Notes: generated from the letters alone by a model not told the origin. DNA of 64,000 nt from Bathymodiolus brooksi (GCA_963680875.1 OY804579.1:36937804-37001803); one strand, 5' to 3'; shown: positions 22,455 through 33,652, counted from the first letter of the stretch. Made by a program: numbers and translations.

Positions 22455-25400
22455 CTAAAAAAGAAACAAAAATATGAAAAATATTTAAAATCTAGCCGAA
22501 TATATATGTAAATTGTCTTTTTATGTGGAAATAAGATGTATATTATTATTAGCAGGGGCCGTCGTGGTCATGATCATATTGTAGTTGGATTAACAACTAC
22601 CTGTGTAATCAGTGCTCATCACCCCTAAAGTTGTGAATTTGAGCCCTGTTCATGGAGAAGTGTACTCGATACAACATTATGTGATAAAGTTTGTCATCGA
22701 CGTGCGACAGGTTGGTGATTTTCTCCAGGTCCTCCGGTTTCTCCACCAATAAAACTGACCGCCACGATATAACTGAAATATGGTTGAATGTGTCATTAAA
22801 CTCAATAAACTAACCAACCAACCTATTATTAGTATCTTGATATACAAATCATCATGTCATTGTGTAAGACATAATAGTGTCCTATGTTAAAGTGTCCCCC
22901 CGGACAATATTTTATAGATTGCGATATGAAATAGTGTCCGGTGCTATGCAATTGTGTCCTAGTATAGGGTTAGGGTTAGGGTAAGACATAATAGTGTCCT
23001 ATGTTAAAGTGTCCCCCGGACAATATTTTATAGAGATTGTGATATGAAATAGTGTCTGCTGGACAATATAACATATGTAAAAGTGTATGGCGGACATTTT
23101 GAACTAGAGTACTCAATTAAATGCTACAATTGCATGTATATGACTTAATTGATTCTTCATTATTTTATATCAATTAATTACTATTTCATGTATTCAAAGT
23201 TACCACTAATATTAACAGGTAATGTTCAATCAGCCGTTCAATGGTACATGATAAGGATGAACGAATGTTGTTTTATTATTTTAATCTAATTGTCCTCTTA
23301 TATTTGTTAACCGTAACGGAATGACCACGGTTATTTTCCGTATTTTGTAATCACAATCCCGTCCTTTCCTCATCAATGATTTGTCATCGGGTTTGTTAAC
23401 GTTGCAAGTGCAACAAAGGGAGTGGCACTAACTAGCCAGAATTACTTACCCTTCAGGAGCAACCCATTGTTGGCCATTGTATTACCTGTCCTTAGGCTTA
23501 CGGTTTCTGATTACCCCTTCACTGTATCAGTGGTGAAATGGTTAGCTAGCGTGCTCTGTCGTTGTATTACCTGTCCTTAGGCTTACGGTTTCTGATTACC
23601 CCTTCACTGTATTAGTGGTGTAATGGTTAGCTAGCGTGCTCTGTCATTGTATTACCTGTCCTTAGGCTTACGGTTTCTGATTACCCCTTCACTGTATCAG
23701 TGGTGTAATGGTTAGCTAGCGTGCTCTGTCATTGTATTACCTGTCCTTAGGCTTACGGTTTCTGATTACCCCTTCACTGTATCAGTGGTGTACTGGTTAG
23801 CGTGCTCTCCTCGAGTGCAGTAGATCGTGGGTTCTGACCGCGATCGGATCAAACAAAGGACTATGAAATTGGTATTTACTGATGATAAACATGTCCGAAT
23901 GAAGAGACATGTCTACCCGTGGATTGTTTTTTCAGTGAGCTAGCACGATGAAGTTCAAATTAAGCGTGTCGGTCTAGTACAAAGCGGACATCTTTATCAT
24001 CTCGTCGAATGCCATGATGGATATAGCTTAAAAAAATAGCTTATTTGGCGTTAAACAACAATCACTCACTCACATAGAAACAAATGCAATTGAAGACAAG
24101 CAAGTTGAATCAATTTACTTACAATGAAGAATAATTTCTTAAGATTAAAATCAATACGATCCAGCCAAAGACAACTGTTTTTTGCTTATATGAAGTATAC
24201 ATGTATATGTGTCACGTGTGTTGTTAAGTACATGTATATCCGAATTGTAGGTTTCTGTGAATAATCCACCCTGTGGTTCTGTATATATGTATTTGAATCC
24301 ATCAAGTTGCAAAAAAGGATTACATTTAAATGTGCATGTTCGTGCATACACAGGAGTGAGAGCGAAAATATTTGGATATACCAAAGCGTAATCAGAAGAC
24401 GTAATTTGAAGGAAGGCAAAGAAAAGAAAAAGGGGCCAAAAATAATGGTCGACAAAAAATAAAAAATTGAGTAACATGAACCAACTAAAAATGGGAATGA
24501 ATTCAGCTGCTCCGGAAGAATAGACAGTTCTTGCTCCACTAATGGCACCTGTCATGTTACTTATGTTAAAATTCTGTCTAAAAGTAGGTGGTGTTTACTT
24601 CTTCGAAAGATACAACATTATGGCTATATTTTGGAGGACATTCAATAAAGAACCGAATAAAAAAAACATTGCCCCCAAACAAAAAAAAGTTAATCGGTCG
24701 TTCCTTAATATAAAGTTGTCTGCATTTATTCTTTGTATACCTTTTATTGGAATCCTGTTTACCTGCAGATAACACGATGCTTCCTTAATATTAAGGAGCT
24801 TGTAATGTGTATTGCACATAATCAAAGATAGTCGTTAAATCGATAGGGTTATATATAAGACGTCTACACATATAAATACATTGTGATAATATAATATACC
24901 TCATACTACAGACGCTTGGATAATACAAACAACCCTTTTGTGACTGTACGACTTTTAGTGTTGTTGTTGTTATAGCCGTCACGGCAGTTACGATTCCAAT
25001 TACTAAAGCACTAAAAATATAGTTAGTACACGCATAGTTAAATATTATGATTTAGTTTGAAATCCACAAATCGCAGGGCCGTTGTGGTCGTGACCGTATG
25101 TTAGTTCGATTTACACTGAACTACCTATGCAATCAGTGCCTATCGCCACTTAAGTTGTGAGTTCGAATCCCGCTCATGCCGAGGTGTACTCGATAAAACA
25201 TTATGTGATAAAGTTTGTGAGTGACTTGCGGCAGATCAATGGTTTTCTGCGGGTACTCCGGTTTCCTCCACCTATAAAACAGACCACCACGATATAACTG
25301 AAATAGTGTGGAATGTGGCGTTAAACACCACAACTTTAACCCCTAACACTATCCCCACAAATTGCATTTGATAAACTATACATTTCATCAATGTTTATTA

Positions 25401-28400
25401 CAGCTAAATTCATACCATGTATAATATTAAAAATAAAAACGTAGATATCAAAATTAGTGCGCACGACGCGTTTCTGGAATAACCTTTATGCTATGCCATG
25501 TATAATATTATATTGTGTTACATGTGACACTCTTAACATTGAGGAAGTCATATGAACAACAATAAATATAGGGAATTTCTATAAATAGAGGCAAACATTT
25601 GTCAAGCAAGATACTCAAGCAAGATACCAAAAGTCTAAGCTAATATATATATTCAAAATGTTTGATGGTTTGTTTACGATTATTAGGTTTCCTAACAGGC
25701 GCTCGTGGCACGGAATTTCTATTCGCTCCTTTTTTAATTTTTCTGTTTACATATTTATTTTCAATAAAATTTCTATATTATTTCGTGTGTATTTCCTTTA
25801 TTTAGCTTGTTCGTGTCCATATTCATACAATCCGATCGATATCTCTTTGGCTGAGGATTGGTTAGTTTTATGCTGTTCATCCGTATTTCTATTTTGAGAC
25901 AATGTCATGTTTTTATGGTTTAGTGTTAATCATACAATATTTATCAATACCTTCAAAATTTTCAAGATACTGATAAACATGCACGATTGAATCAACATTT
26001 ATTGCTTTTCACTAAATATTTATCATGAAATGATATTGACATATGTGAATCCTTTCAAAATAAATAAACAACCTTTCTTAATTGACATTTTACTTGAGAT
26101 CAGATGGTAGTCCCTAAAATTTAGTGTATTTTCGTTTTTAAATGATTTTCAACATTTCTAAGTAAGCTGTGAATTTATTATGTAAAAATTACTTACAAAA
26201 TAAAACGCTTTTCTCTCGTCCCACCTGCTGAATCTATAAAAAAAATTAAATAAGTTAATACTGTTCTTAAGACATTGGCTAAACTGATAATTGGTGTACC
26301 TTGATTTGGGTCTCTCGAATTACTTACAAACATAATGTCTAAAACTGTTCTCTTAGGGTCAAGTTTGAAGATGCCAAACGGACAATCATAATCCGTAAAT
26401 CGAAGAAGAACAGACAACACAATGGCCAAAAAAAAAAGGACAAAAGGACAAACAACGATCTACAAAACATACACATAAAACTAAAGATCGAGTAACACGA
26501 ACCTCATTAAAAACCGGGGGTGAACAGTATTCTACGACTTTAAAAAAAACTTGCAACAACGACAAAAAAAAACAAAAAAACCCAACGAGATGGCAATTTA
26601 TTAGAATAGGTCAACATTAAATTAATAAGCTATTTGTTGGAATTGTTTTGTTACCATGGAAAAGCAAGACAAGAGTAGTAGCGAGAAAGGATATGGGTGT
26701 AAATGAACACGAGAGACCATCCAGTACTACACCTAAACACCAACTAGTATGTATTAAGTTTGATCTTTTTTCCTGTTCTTATATTTTATTGATGAACAAA
26801 CAAATATATGATGAGATGGTAAGTTATTTCTATTTATGTATATGCTCTTTTAAAATATTAGTAGAATTAAAAATGTATGTATCGGTTGTCGTTTTTTTCT
26901 ACGAAAAACTCATTTTGGAGTGGTTTTGAGTAATGTTATGTCTAAAAATAACAAAGAATATACAGGAAAGGCAACAATAACAAAAATAATATCAAGTGAA
27001 ATAGAAATATTCAAAAGATAAATGTTTGTGTAAGCAATTAATATTAAAGTAAAGGTAAAAACAAAAATAGCAGAATCGACGTTACTTTTCAAAGGGAGTT
27101 AACACATGCAAAACAGTAAATAATTTATATTTATTTGTATTTGCCTACAAAGATCTGCTATGTCTGCTATGTTCCACACGTATTCTGGTATTGAATATTT
27201 TATGAACATGAATTTAGGAATAAGACATTTGAAAAGATTCTTGTTTACAATTTGCTTCCAACAATGCATAGACAGTTTCTTTAAAATCAACTACAGTGTA
27301 TATTTGGTTTTTGTCTGACCGAATGTGTCGTCATATTTCACCCACGCATGACGTGTGCAGGTTTTTAAGGAAACTTTTTACAATATTTTAGCTATACTGT
27401 GGTTGTCAGCTTGATTGGCAACAGAAACTAGAATACCCGAAAGAAAAAATCTGCAGCAAGACAACGCCAAATTGTGTCATATAAGTTTATATCAAGTAGA
27501 CTTAGCTATAGTACAGAATCGTCGTTTTAAGGTTTTATGAAAAAGAAAACCATGGTTGTGAATCTTCAATGATACATGCAGAGAAAACACATGCCGTTTA
27601 ACAGAAATATTCAAGATAAATTTGGGTTGTTTTATAAATAGAAGAAGTGTTTTGAGATAGTGTGTTACTCCCATTCGTGTTGTTCTATCGCTTTTTCATT
27701 TTATGTTGCCTAGGTGATGTTCTTGATTTGACTATATAAGTAGTATGGCGGTTTTATTTGTTGAGGTCTGTGTTGCTCATCGTAAAGCTTTCTGTTTTAT
27801 TTGTTGAGGTCTATGTTGCTCATCGTAAAGCTTTCTGTTTTATTTGTTGAGGTCTGTGTTGCTCATCGTAAAGCTTTCTGTTTTGTTTGTGTTTGATCTG
27901 TGTCTTGTGTCCGATGTTGCATGTGCATCTGCATTTTCCATTCTTGATTGCCGCTTCGTATAATATTTATATTGTGTATGTGCGATTTGTGATTTTTTTT
28001 TAATTATTTTTATTATTCTCTCTAATGGATTTTTACCTTCCTCTTTAACACACTCCAATCGATATGTTTCATCAAACGCCCATGTTCCATTCTGCTGAAG
28101 TACAGACATTCCTGGGTTTGCGTCCTGCGGGAACGCTCCCTGTAATACCTGAGACATTCCAATATAACTACCACTAGAGTTCTTTGTACCTAAAATAGCA
28201 ATGTGATGCTAGCCATCTTTATTTTACAATTTTGGAATGCAGATTTTTCAACTAAGTGTCTCCACCCTCAGACAGACATAAGCGATATCAGTAAATTGTG
28301 TCTATTATGTTTAGGCTCTTTGATTTTCTTGCTCCCAAAAACTTTTAAATTATTATCATTTGGCTTCCAATCCTTTGACGAAGGTTATTCAATAAACTAA

Positions 28401-31400
28401 CCGTGCACACTAAATTGAATATCTACAATTTATTTCATGAGCGCTGTCTTGTCATGAAAACTTGTCCGATGACTTTCTTGTTTGTTTCAGTGGTATACTT
28501 GATCAATTACTTCAAGGAAATGACTATACCATTGTGTAAGAAAGTATTCAATGCAAGTAAGATGATTTCCAAGTACTTCTTTGTTACAAAAACGTTCATT
28601 AAATGTACAGTTCAAGTAAATAATGACACAGTTTCTTCTGATCGACTATCTACAGATAAATATGATCGACTATCTACAGATAAATATGTTCGACTATCTA
28701 CAGATAAATATGTTCGACTATCTACAGATAAATATGATCGACTATCTACAGATAAATATGATCGACTATCTACAGATAAATATGTTCGACTATCTACAGA
28801 TAAATATGATCGACTATCTACAGATAAATATGTTCGACTATCTACAGATAAAATGATCGACTATCTACAGATAAATATGATCGACTATCTACAGATAAAT
28901 ATGATCGACTATCTACAGATAAATATGATCGACTATCTACAGATAAATATGATCGACTATCTACAGATAAAATGATCGACTATCTACAGATAAATATGAT
29001 CGACTATCTACAGATAAATATGATCGACTATCTACAGATAAATATGATCGACTATCTACAGATAAATATGTTCGACTATCTACAGATAAATATGATCGAC
29101 TATCTACAGATAAATATGTTCGACTATCTACAGATAAAATGATCGACTATCTACAGATAAATATGATCGACTATCTACAGATAAATATGATCGACTATCT
29201 ACAGATAAATATGATCGACTATCTACAGATAAATATGATCGACTATCTACCGATAAATATGACCGACTATCTACAGATAAATATGATCGACTATCTACAG
29301 ATAAATATGATCGACTATCTACAGATAGATACGATCGACTATCTACAAATAAATATGATCGACTATCTACAGATAAATATGATCGACTATCTACAGATAA
29401 AATGATCGACTATCTACAGATAAATATGATCGACTATCTACAGATAAAATGATCGACTATCTACAGATAAATATGATCTACTATCTACAGATAAAATGAT
29501 CGACTATCTACAGATAAATATGATCGACTATCTGCAGATAAATATGATCGACTATCTACAGATAAATATGATCGACTATCTACAGATAAATATTTAAGAA
29601 ACAGTTTAAATATGATTTTAATGACTGCTGTAGTGAAAATATTTGCAATTTGCAGTTTTTTCTTGTGCGGTTACAATAAAATAGTGTCAAGTTTGAAATA
29701 CAAACATTAAAAAGTTAAATTAATTCTTAAAAGACGAAAATTTTCCTATTATCTGCTTTTCCAATGGTTGGTTCCTTTTTTAATGAGTATTTTTTTTAAT
29801 TATTCCACAGGAAACCAATTTGTTTTCTCGCTTGCTTAATGCATAATTCATTGTGACAGCAGGTGCTGCTTAACATATTGTGATGCCTTTGAATGGTTTT
29901 CCCTTTTTTGTTATTTGTTATTGTTTTATAATATTTACCTATTGCCCATGAGTTCGTTTCATTTACAAAAAATACTTCGAGATGTTTGTCTGTGGTAGAT
30001 CTGTATATGGTAGAAAAACCAGCATCTGGACCGATCCTTTTGAACTTTGCAAGTGTAGAATCACGTGGGTAGTCTTTGCCACCAGTAAGTCGTAATACTT
30101 GACATGCACCTGATAGAAAAATAGAACAAAATGTGTCCAACATACCAACCATGCTATGTTTTTTTGGTTTGTTTCGGGGAGAGGGTTAATTTAACATTTA
30201 TCGTCATCAAATACTGAATACATTCATCGTGACGTTGTAGTATCTTGTCTAATCCTCATTGTAAAGTATTCTGAATTATTTTATTATAGATGTTCTCTAG
30301 GTATTCGATCTTACTTCAAATATAAAATTCAAGTTGAAAACACAAACTAAATTACATAGAATCTAATATTAAAAATAAATGTAAGTGCTTTTAAAATTTT
30401 TGTGTTTATGTCATTTTATTTTTGTTTGTTTTATAAAATCAAACAGAATGACAATTGTGTTTCAGGGTGTCTTGTTTTAGGCAACTGCAATATACTAGAC
30501 AAAATGATGTGTCAATGTCATCTGGTTCCTAGTGATAGTTTATTGCACAAATCGTATTCAAACGATTTGGATTCAATAACAATAATTAGTGCAGCAGGAA
30601 TTGCTTACCCTTCCAGAGCACCTGAGTTCACTACCGGTTTGTAGTGAGGTTTGTGTAGCTCAATCTTGTGTTTTGTAGATATATATAGATTGTTGTTTGC
30701 TCTTTTGTCCTCTTACTTTTGACCATTTTATTGTCCGCCATTCTTTGATTTACGGCTTCTGATTACCACTTTGGTATCTTTAAACTTTCGTTTCTTGTGT
30801 TATTAGTACCTTGTATTTATCTAGGCATCGTTTCAAAAAAAAGATTTTGACCAACAAGCGTGTGAAGGTCAGGTTAGCATGTGACATAACATTTTTAAAA
30901 ATTCCTAATATTCTACAGATAATTCCATCAGTATCTTGGATTAAGTGTAATTTAGATAACACGCCCATGTATATTTTTTATCAAAACAAAGGTATTCGAG
31001 AAGACGTCTGAAAAATTATCATTTAGACGGAGTGGTTCATCAAGAATGCATGGCCTTAAACTCTTATTATGTTATTTGTTTTCTATATTTGAATAAGCCA
31101 AATCTATTTCTTCGTCTTATCTTTAACCTATCCCATTAACCGGTTTAATCCAACCACATTTGTGTGCCTAATCCAAGCCATGACCTGGATTTCCAACGTC
31201 ACACGTCGTGGTCTTTTATATGTTATATGAGTTGAGGTGTGAGGCGATTGTTTGTTTTGTTGACTTTGGTGGAATTGTTGACCATCACTGCTTAATCTTT
31301 CTTTTCACAGGTAATTTTAATTAAAGGTATATATACAAACCACATGAACGTATATCTCTATCCAGACTTATTTTTTGTTGACAGGTCTGTAAAGCATAAT

Positions 31401-33066
31401 CACACTTGGATTTGTAATGGCCACCTTTATCATCACAAACCATCCCATCATCATCATTACTGCATTTTGATGAGTTGTCATTAGCACAAACACAATCAAG
31501 CCCATCATACATTTCCCAATCGGCACACTGATCTAAATACATAAAATTATTTAGGTATCTAAATATTCAATGTGATGTCCAATATCCACAAAGGGGCGGG
31601 CCCTCGTGGTAAAATGATAAAATATAGAGTGCACGAGATCTGTCGTAAAGTTATCATTTCCAAACAGATCAGCATCAGGACAAAAGAGGAAGATTTTTCA
31701 TAGATACATGAGGGACATGTCTGCTGTCGAGTGAAACTCTAATATCCCTAATATAATGGCCCACTGTTCCTATGACGACCATGACGCTTTCTTATACATC
31801 ACTTTAGCTGAGGCTAGTTGGTACCATAGACAAATGACAAATTATGTCGTGATTATCTTCTATTTATGTTGTAAATTTACTGCCTACCCTTCCGGAGCAC
31901 CTGAGTTCACCCCCGGTTTTAGTGGGGTTCGTGTTACTCGATCTTTAGTTTTATATGTATGTTTTGTAGATCGTTGTTTGTCCTTATGTACTTTTTCTTT
32001 TGGCCATTGTATTGTCTGTTCTTCTTCGAGATACGGATTCTGATTACCTCCCTTTGGTATCTTCAAAGTCTTCTTACAGTATTACACATTCACTATCCTA
32101 GGTCTTTAAATAAATCTTATGTAATACATTAGAGAAATGGGATAAATAATGTTATCTTTCTGAAAAAAAGAAACACTTACCGGCATCCTGGTAATCCTGC
32201 GCAGGTTCAATGCTTGAAACACCAGAAAACCCCAGCGCCATAGCTGAAATTAATCACAATATCATGTGTATTAGACATATGTGTAGTAAAAGAAAGACAA
32301 TTTAATTTTGGTAATTTGTTACTTCTTTGGATGCGCTACAGAAGATTTGATTAGTGATAATTATGTAAAAAAGACATATCAAACTGTCGAGCCTAAGCAT
32401 CGAGAGGACGCTGCCTAGCAATGATGGAACAAAAACAATTTATTGTTGAAAATGTTTATACCTTAAAGAGAATTTGTCTTTTATAAATTTGAAATGAAGT
32501 AAATTTAGAATACACAGGAAACATTTTAATTTCATTCTGATAAATATATTTATAAAATTAAATCAAACTTTGTCATTTTCTGAAACTTTCATTTCATTCT
32601 TTAGAAATGCATGTACCAAGTCAGGGTCATTGCTGTTTTCAGTTTTTCGGTTGGTGACTGATTTTGTCTGTTTATATACTTATGAGTGTTGACTTTCCCT
32701 TTGTAAGATTGTTCGGAGTTCGGTATTTTTGTTAGTACCCTTATTTTAAAACCGGAAAACTATTAGGAATTGACATAATATTTGTTGTCAGAATAAAAAA
32801 AAAATATCAAGTTATCATTTTCTGAAACTTTCATTTTTAAAACCGGAAAACTATTAGGAATTGACATAATATTTGTTGTCAGAATAAAAAAAAATATTAT
32901 CAAACTGACAAATATGTGATGTTCATGAAATCTTAATACTATAAACGGTCAAGAAAAATCAGATCAACGTATAATCCATATACATATACTTACTGGCTGG
33001 TTGTAAGAAGACACAGAATACAAGCCAGTATGATGTAGTGACAGGCTTCACATTATCTCGCCCCAT
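20942..33066 (-). CDS. Gene A: secreted furin-processed Kazal-like/helical protein, eight exons, 770 aa
   Basis: Exons, minus strand 5' to 3': 33066-32994, 32243-32181, 31532-31341, 30109-29939, 28189-28037, 26233-26197, 25010-24900, 22454-20942. Every junction has AG/GT sites and the sum is 2,313 nt, exactly 771 codons. Order: signal peptide (1-25), short linker, Kazal-like domain (about 46-109), second domain (about 110-217), REKR site (224-227), hydrophobic segment (228-243), signature [15 protein letters not shown] (256-270), helical region, glycine/alanine-rich hydrophobic stretch (about 379-412), charged helix (413-450) and two repeats with CYWGxNLDxIR (about 553-602, 636-681). No C-terminal membrane anchor is seen, so a secreted product is expected. 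AATAAA on the minus strand lies at 20867-20862. The family is not recognised; gene B at 53393-60764 is a distant paralogue. Cleavage by a proprotein convertase and a membrane-active role are inferences. An extra small exon could have been missed. Confidence 0.8.
22555..22811 (+). mobile_element. SINE family S1 in gene A intron 7
   Basis: Head GGGGCCGTCGTGGTCATGAT through B-box region GTGAATTTGAGCCC to tail CATTAAACTCAATAAAC. Confidence 0.8.
22864..23095. repeat. Direct duplication of about 120 bp with telomere-like junction
   Basis: AAGACATAATAGTGTCCTAT begins both copies (22866 and 22983). The junction reads GGGTTAGGGTTAGGGT (22966-22981), the animal telomere hexamer in about two and a half units. 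Confidence 0.8.
23305..23540 (+). mobile_element. Penelope-like 3' fragment
   Basis: Matches 17160-17490 and 18235-18565 in part (TAACCGTAACGGAATGACCA ... CTTACGGTTTCTGATTACCC). Confidence 0.5.
23480..23815 (+). repeat. Tandem array of a retroelement-tail/SINE-head junction, about 4 copies of about 91 bp
   Basis: Each unit joins GTCCTTAGGCTTACGGTTTC to CACTGTATCAGTGGTGTAAT and GTTAGCTAGCGTGCTCTGTC. The last unit runs into a full S3 SINE. Confidence 0.85.
23774..24075 (+). mobile_element. SINE family S3
   Basis: Head TATCAGTGGTGTACTGGTTA and B-box-like GTGGGTTCTGACC; tail GCGTTAAACAACAATCACTC. Confidence 0.75.
24366..24560 (-). mobile_element. Penelope-like tail fragment
   Basis: Reverse complement contains TCCGGAGCAGCTGAATTCAT and TCTTCTGATTACGCTTTGGT. 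The 134-codon minus ORF over it is a by-product. Confidence 0.55.
24900..25010 (-). CDS. Gene A exon 7: post-cleavage hydrophobic segment and GCLYYPSVC signature
   Basis: 111 nt between TTTTAG and GTATAT, phase 2 on both sides. Encodes a hydrophobic start ([13 protein letters not shown]) then [12 protein letters not shown]; the split codon at the join with exon 8 gives arginine, so the signature reads [15 protein letters not shown], closely matching GCVYFPSICTNRNEI of gene B. Confidence 0.78.
25073..25332 (+). mobile_element. SINE family S1, best-preserved B box
   Basis: GTTGTGAGTTCGAATCCCGC at about 25153 is a near-consensus tRNA B box, showing the tRNA origin of the family. Starts about 60 bp beyond the 5' edge of gene A exon 7. 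Confidence 0.85.
25456..25490 (-). ncRNA. Partial hammerhead-ribozyme-like motif
   Basis: Minus strand reads GGTTATTCCAGAAACGCGTC then GTGCGC: stem II side, GAAAC box, short stem III and the GUC cleavage site. The CUGAUGA box is missing. Confidence 0.4.
25695..25815 (+). repeat. Repeat shared with 60935-61055
   Basis: CAGGCGCTCGTGG at the start and TTTTCAATAAAATTTCT, TAACTTGTTCGTGTC-like end in both places. One copy in gene A intron 6, the other just 3' of gene B. Confidence 0.65.
26197..26233 (-). CDS. Gene A exon 6: microexon carrying the furin-type site REKR
   Basis: Only 37 nt between TTATAG and GTAAGT. It encodes [11 protein letters not shown], with the dibasic R-x-K-R site typical of furin-like convertases. 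Entry phase 1 and exit phase 2 match exons 5 and 7. The gene B counterpart is 56110-56160 (LVRHKRGWGS). Confidence 0.72.
26390..26525 (-). mobile_element. Penelope-like tail fragment
   Basis: GACAAACAACGATCTACAAA, AAACTAAAGATCGAGTAACA, then GAACCTCATTAAAAACCGGG. Confidence 0.6.
26530..27740. other. Gene A intron 5, no exon seen
   Basis: AT-rich; a diverged S1 SINE trace in minus orientation at about 27385-27500. Short open frames without motifs. Confidence 0.5.
27753..27884. repeat. 44-bp tandem repeat, three copies
   Basis: Unit contains TTTATTTGTTGAGGTCTGTG and CTCATCGTAAAGCTTTCTGT; in gene A intron 5. Confidence 0.9.
28037..28189 (-). CDS. Gene A exon 5: second half of the extracellular domain
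   Basis: 153 nt, phase 1 on both sides, from [15 protein letters not shown] to YRLECVKEE. Closes the domain opened in exon 4 with a single cysteine near the end. Exon 6 continues in frame with the aspartate before the furin-type site. Confidence 0.7.
28637..29591. repeat. 24-bp minisatellite, about 40 copies, in gene A intron 4
   Basis: Unit contains GATCGACTATCTACAGATAA. Most units are 24 bp, some 22 bp, and some read GTTCGAC. TATCTACAGATA inside each unit is an inverted repeat with AGATA/TATCT (GATA-type) cores. Confidence 0.95.
29939..30109 (-). CDS. Gene A exon 4: first half of a second extracellular domain
   Basis: 171 nt, phase 1 on both sides. It starts [11 protein letters not shown] and ends VNETNSWAI before GTAAAT. 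With exon 5 it forms a roughly 107-residue unit with cysteines near each end, a TIYRS-like strand and a W-x-I-G centre. This resembles an uncharacterised beta-rich domain common in mollusc secreted proteins (inference from pattern only). Confidence 0.7.
30590..30800 (+). mobile_element. Penelope-like tail fragment
   Basis: CTTACCCTTCCAGAGCACCT ... CGGCTTCTGATTACCACTTT, gene A intron 3. Confidence 0.6.
31341..31532 (-). CDS. Gene A exon 3: Kazal-like (follistatin-type) cysteine domain
   Basis: 192 nt, phase 1 on both sides, so the domain is a single symmetrical module. Eight cysteines; the core [20 protein letters not shown] fits the Kazal pattern VCG.DG..Y.S.C.L....C known from protease inhibitors and follistatin-like proteins. 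The glycine of the usual VCG is replaced by aspartate. The donor GTTTGT at 31340 is weaker than the others. Whether it inhibits a protease or only folds as a pro-domain cannot be told. Confidence 0.78.
31880..32085 (+). mobile_element. Penelope-like tail fragment
   Basis: CTACCCTTCCGGAGCACCTG to GGTATCTTCAAAGTCTTCTT. Marks the edge of the gene A 5' duplication; repeated at 34092 and 37272. Confidence 0.65.
32181..32243 (-). CDS. Gene A exon 2: linker after signal peptide
   Basis: 63 nt between TTTCAG and GTAAGT, phase 1 on both sides. It encodes a short segment ending [12 protein letters not shown]. Copy at 34349-34411 has the same splice sites. Confidence 0.72.
32570..32905. repeat. Direct repeat in gene A intron 1
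   Basis: CATTTTCTGAAACTTTCATT and AAACCGGAAAACTATTAGGA each occur twice, then once more (diverged) at about 35105-35160. Confidence 0.7.
32994..33066 (-). CDS. Gene A exon 1: signal peptide
   Basis: ATG at 33066 opens 24 codons with basic/polar start and hydrophobic core YWLVFCVFL, then GTAAGT donor at 32993. Phase 1. A near-identical second copy lies at 36167-36248. Confidence 0.75.
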
Positions 33067-33126
33067 CGTGATAATGCCAAATGAGGTACAAAACAGCTTA
33101 TGGTGCAGTTTTTATATACAACAATA

Positions 33127-33330
33127 TTTGAATAGATAACATGACGTATTCGTCAACCTGTTGTATTTATTTGGTTTCACTTCCGTGTGTTTTTGGTGCG
33201 AGTTCCTCAGATATTTTATTATTTTATTTATTTTTGCTCTTATATTTTACTAGTGTTTTTCTGCGTATCCAGGTGTTTGTCCTTCAAAAATATTTGTATG
33301 TGCATTTTACATTTTGTAATAACGTGAAAT
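33127..33330 (-). promoter_or_regulatory. Putative gene A upstream region (copy 1)
   Basis: The 60-260 bp upstream of the exon 1 ATG is preserved between both copies (second copy 36309-36510). A TATATA-like stretch about 45-50 bp before each ATG (33112-33118; 36294-36300) could be a TATA box. Inference only. Confidence 0.35.
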
Positions 33331-33596
33331 AAAATAGAGAAAAAAAATGCCACACTGCATGAGTATCTGTGGATTTTTTTTTATTCATTTTGATCAACAC
33401 TATAACATTTAAACTGTGACCATTACTACCGAGTTATTGAATCAAAGTGATACTTTAATACACATTGTATCTCATGGTAAGGCAAAGGTTGAAAAACGAA
33501 AATCTATCAAAATATTAAAGTACAAAACGCAAAAACACAGGAAATCAAGGCGAACTATTGGTGACTCCTTAAAACCAGAGGATAATATAGTAGGAT

Positions 33597-33652
33597 AACG
33601 ATATAACTGAAATATTGTTGAAAGTGGCATTAAACACCATAAACCATAAACC
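33597..33652 (+). mobile_element. SINE S1 tail fragment (copy at 36778-36835)
   Basis: GATATAACTGAAATATTGTT through TTAAACACCATAAACC; duplicated with the surrounding block. Confidence 0.7.

Noticed and set aside
24151..24555. Minus-strand ORFs of 120-134 codons as extra exons of gene A
   Set aside because: They overlap a Penelope-like tail and exons 7 and 8 join in frame without them.
25153..25172. tRNA gene from the good B box
   Set aside because: No cloverleaf or anticodon arm; it is a SINE head.
28403..29405. ORFs of 77-190 codons
   Set aside because: They run through the 24-bp minisatellite in gene A intron 4.
33416..33598. 60-codon ORF repeated at 36598-36780
   Set aside because: Identical because of segmental duplication; no motif, and it ends in a SINE tail.
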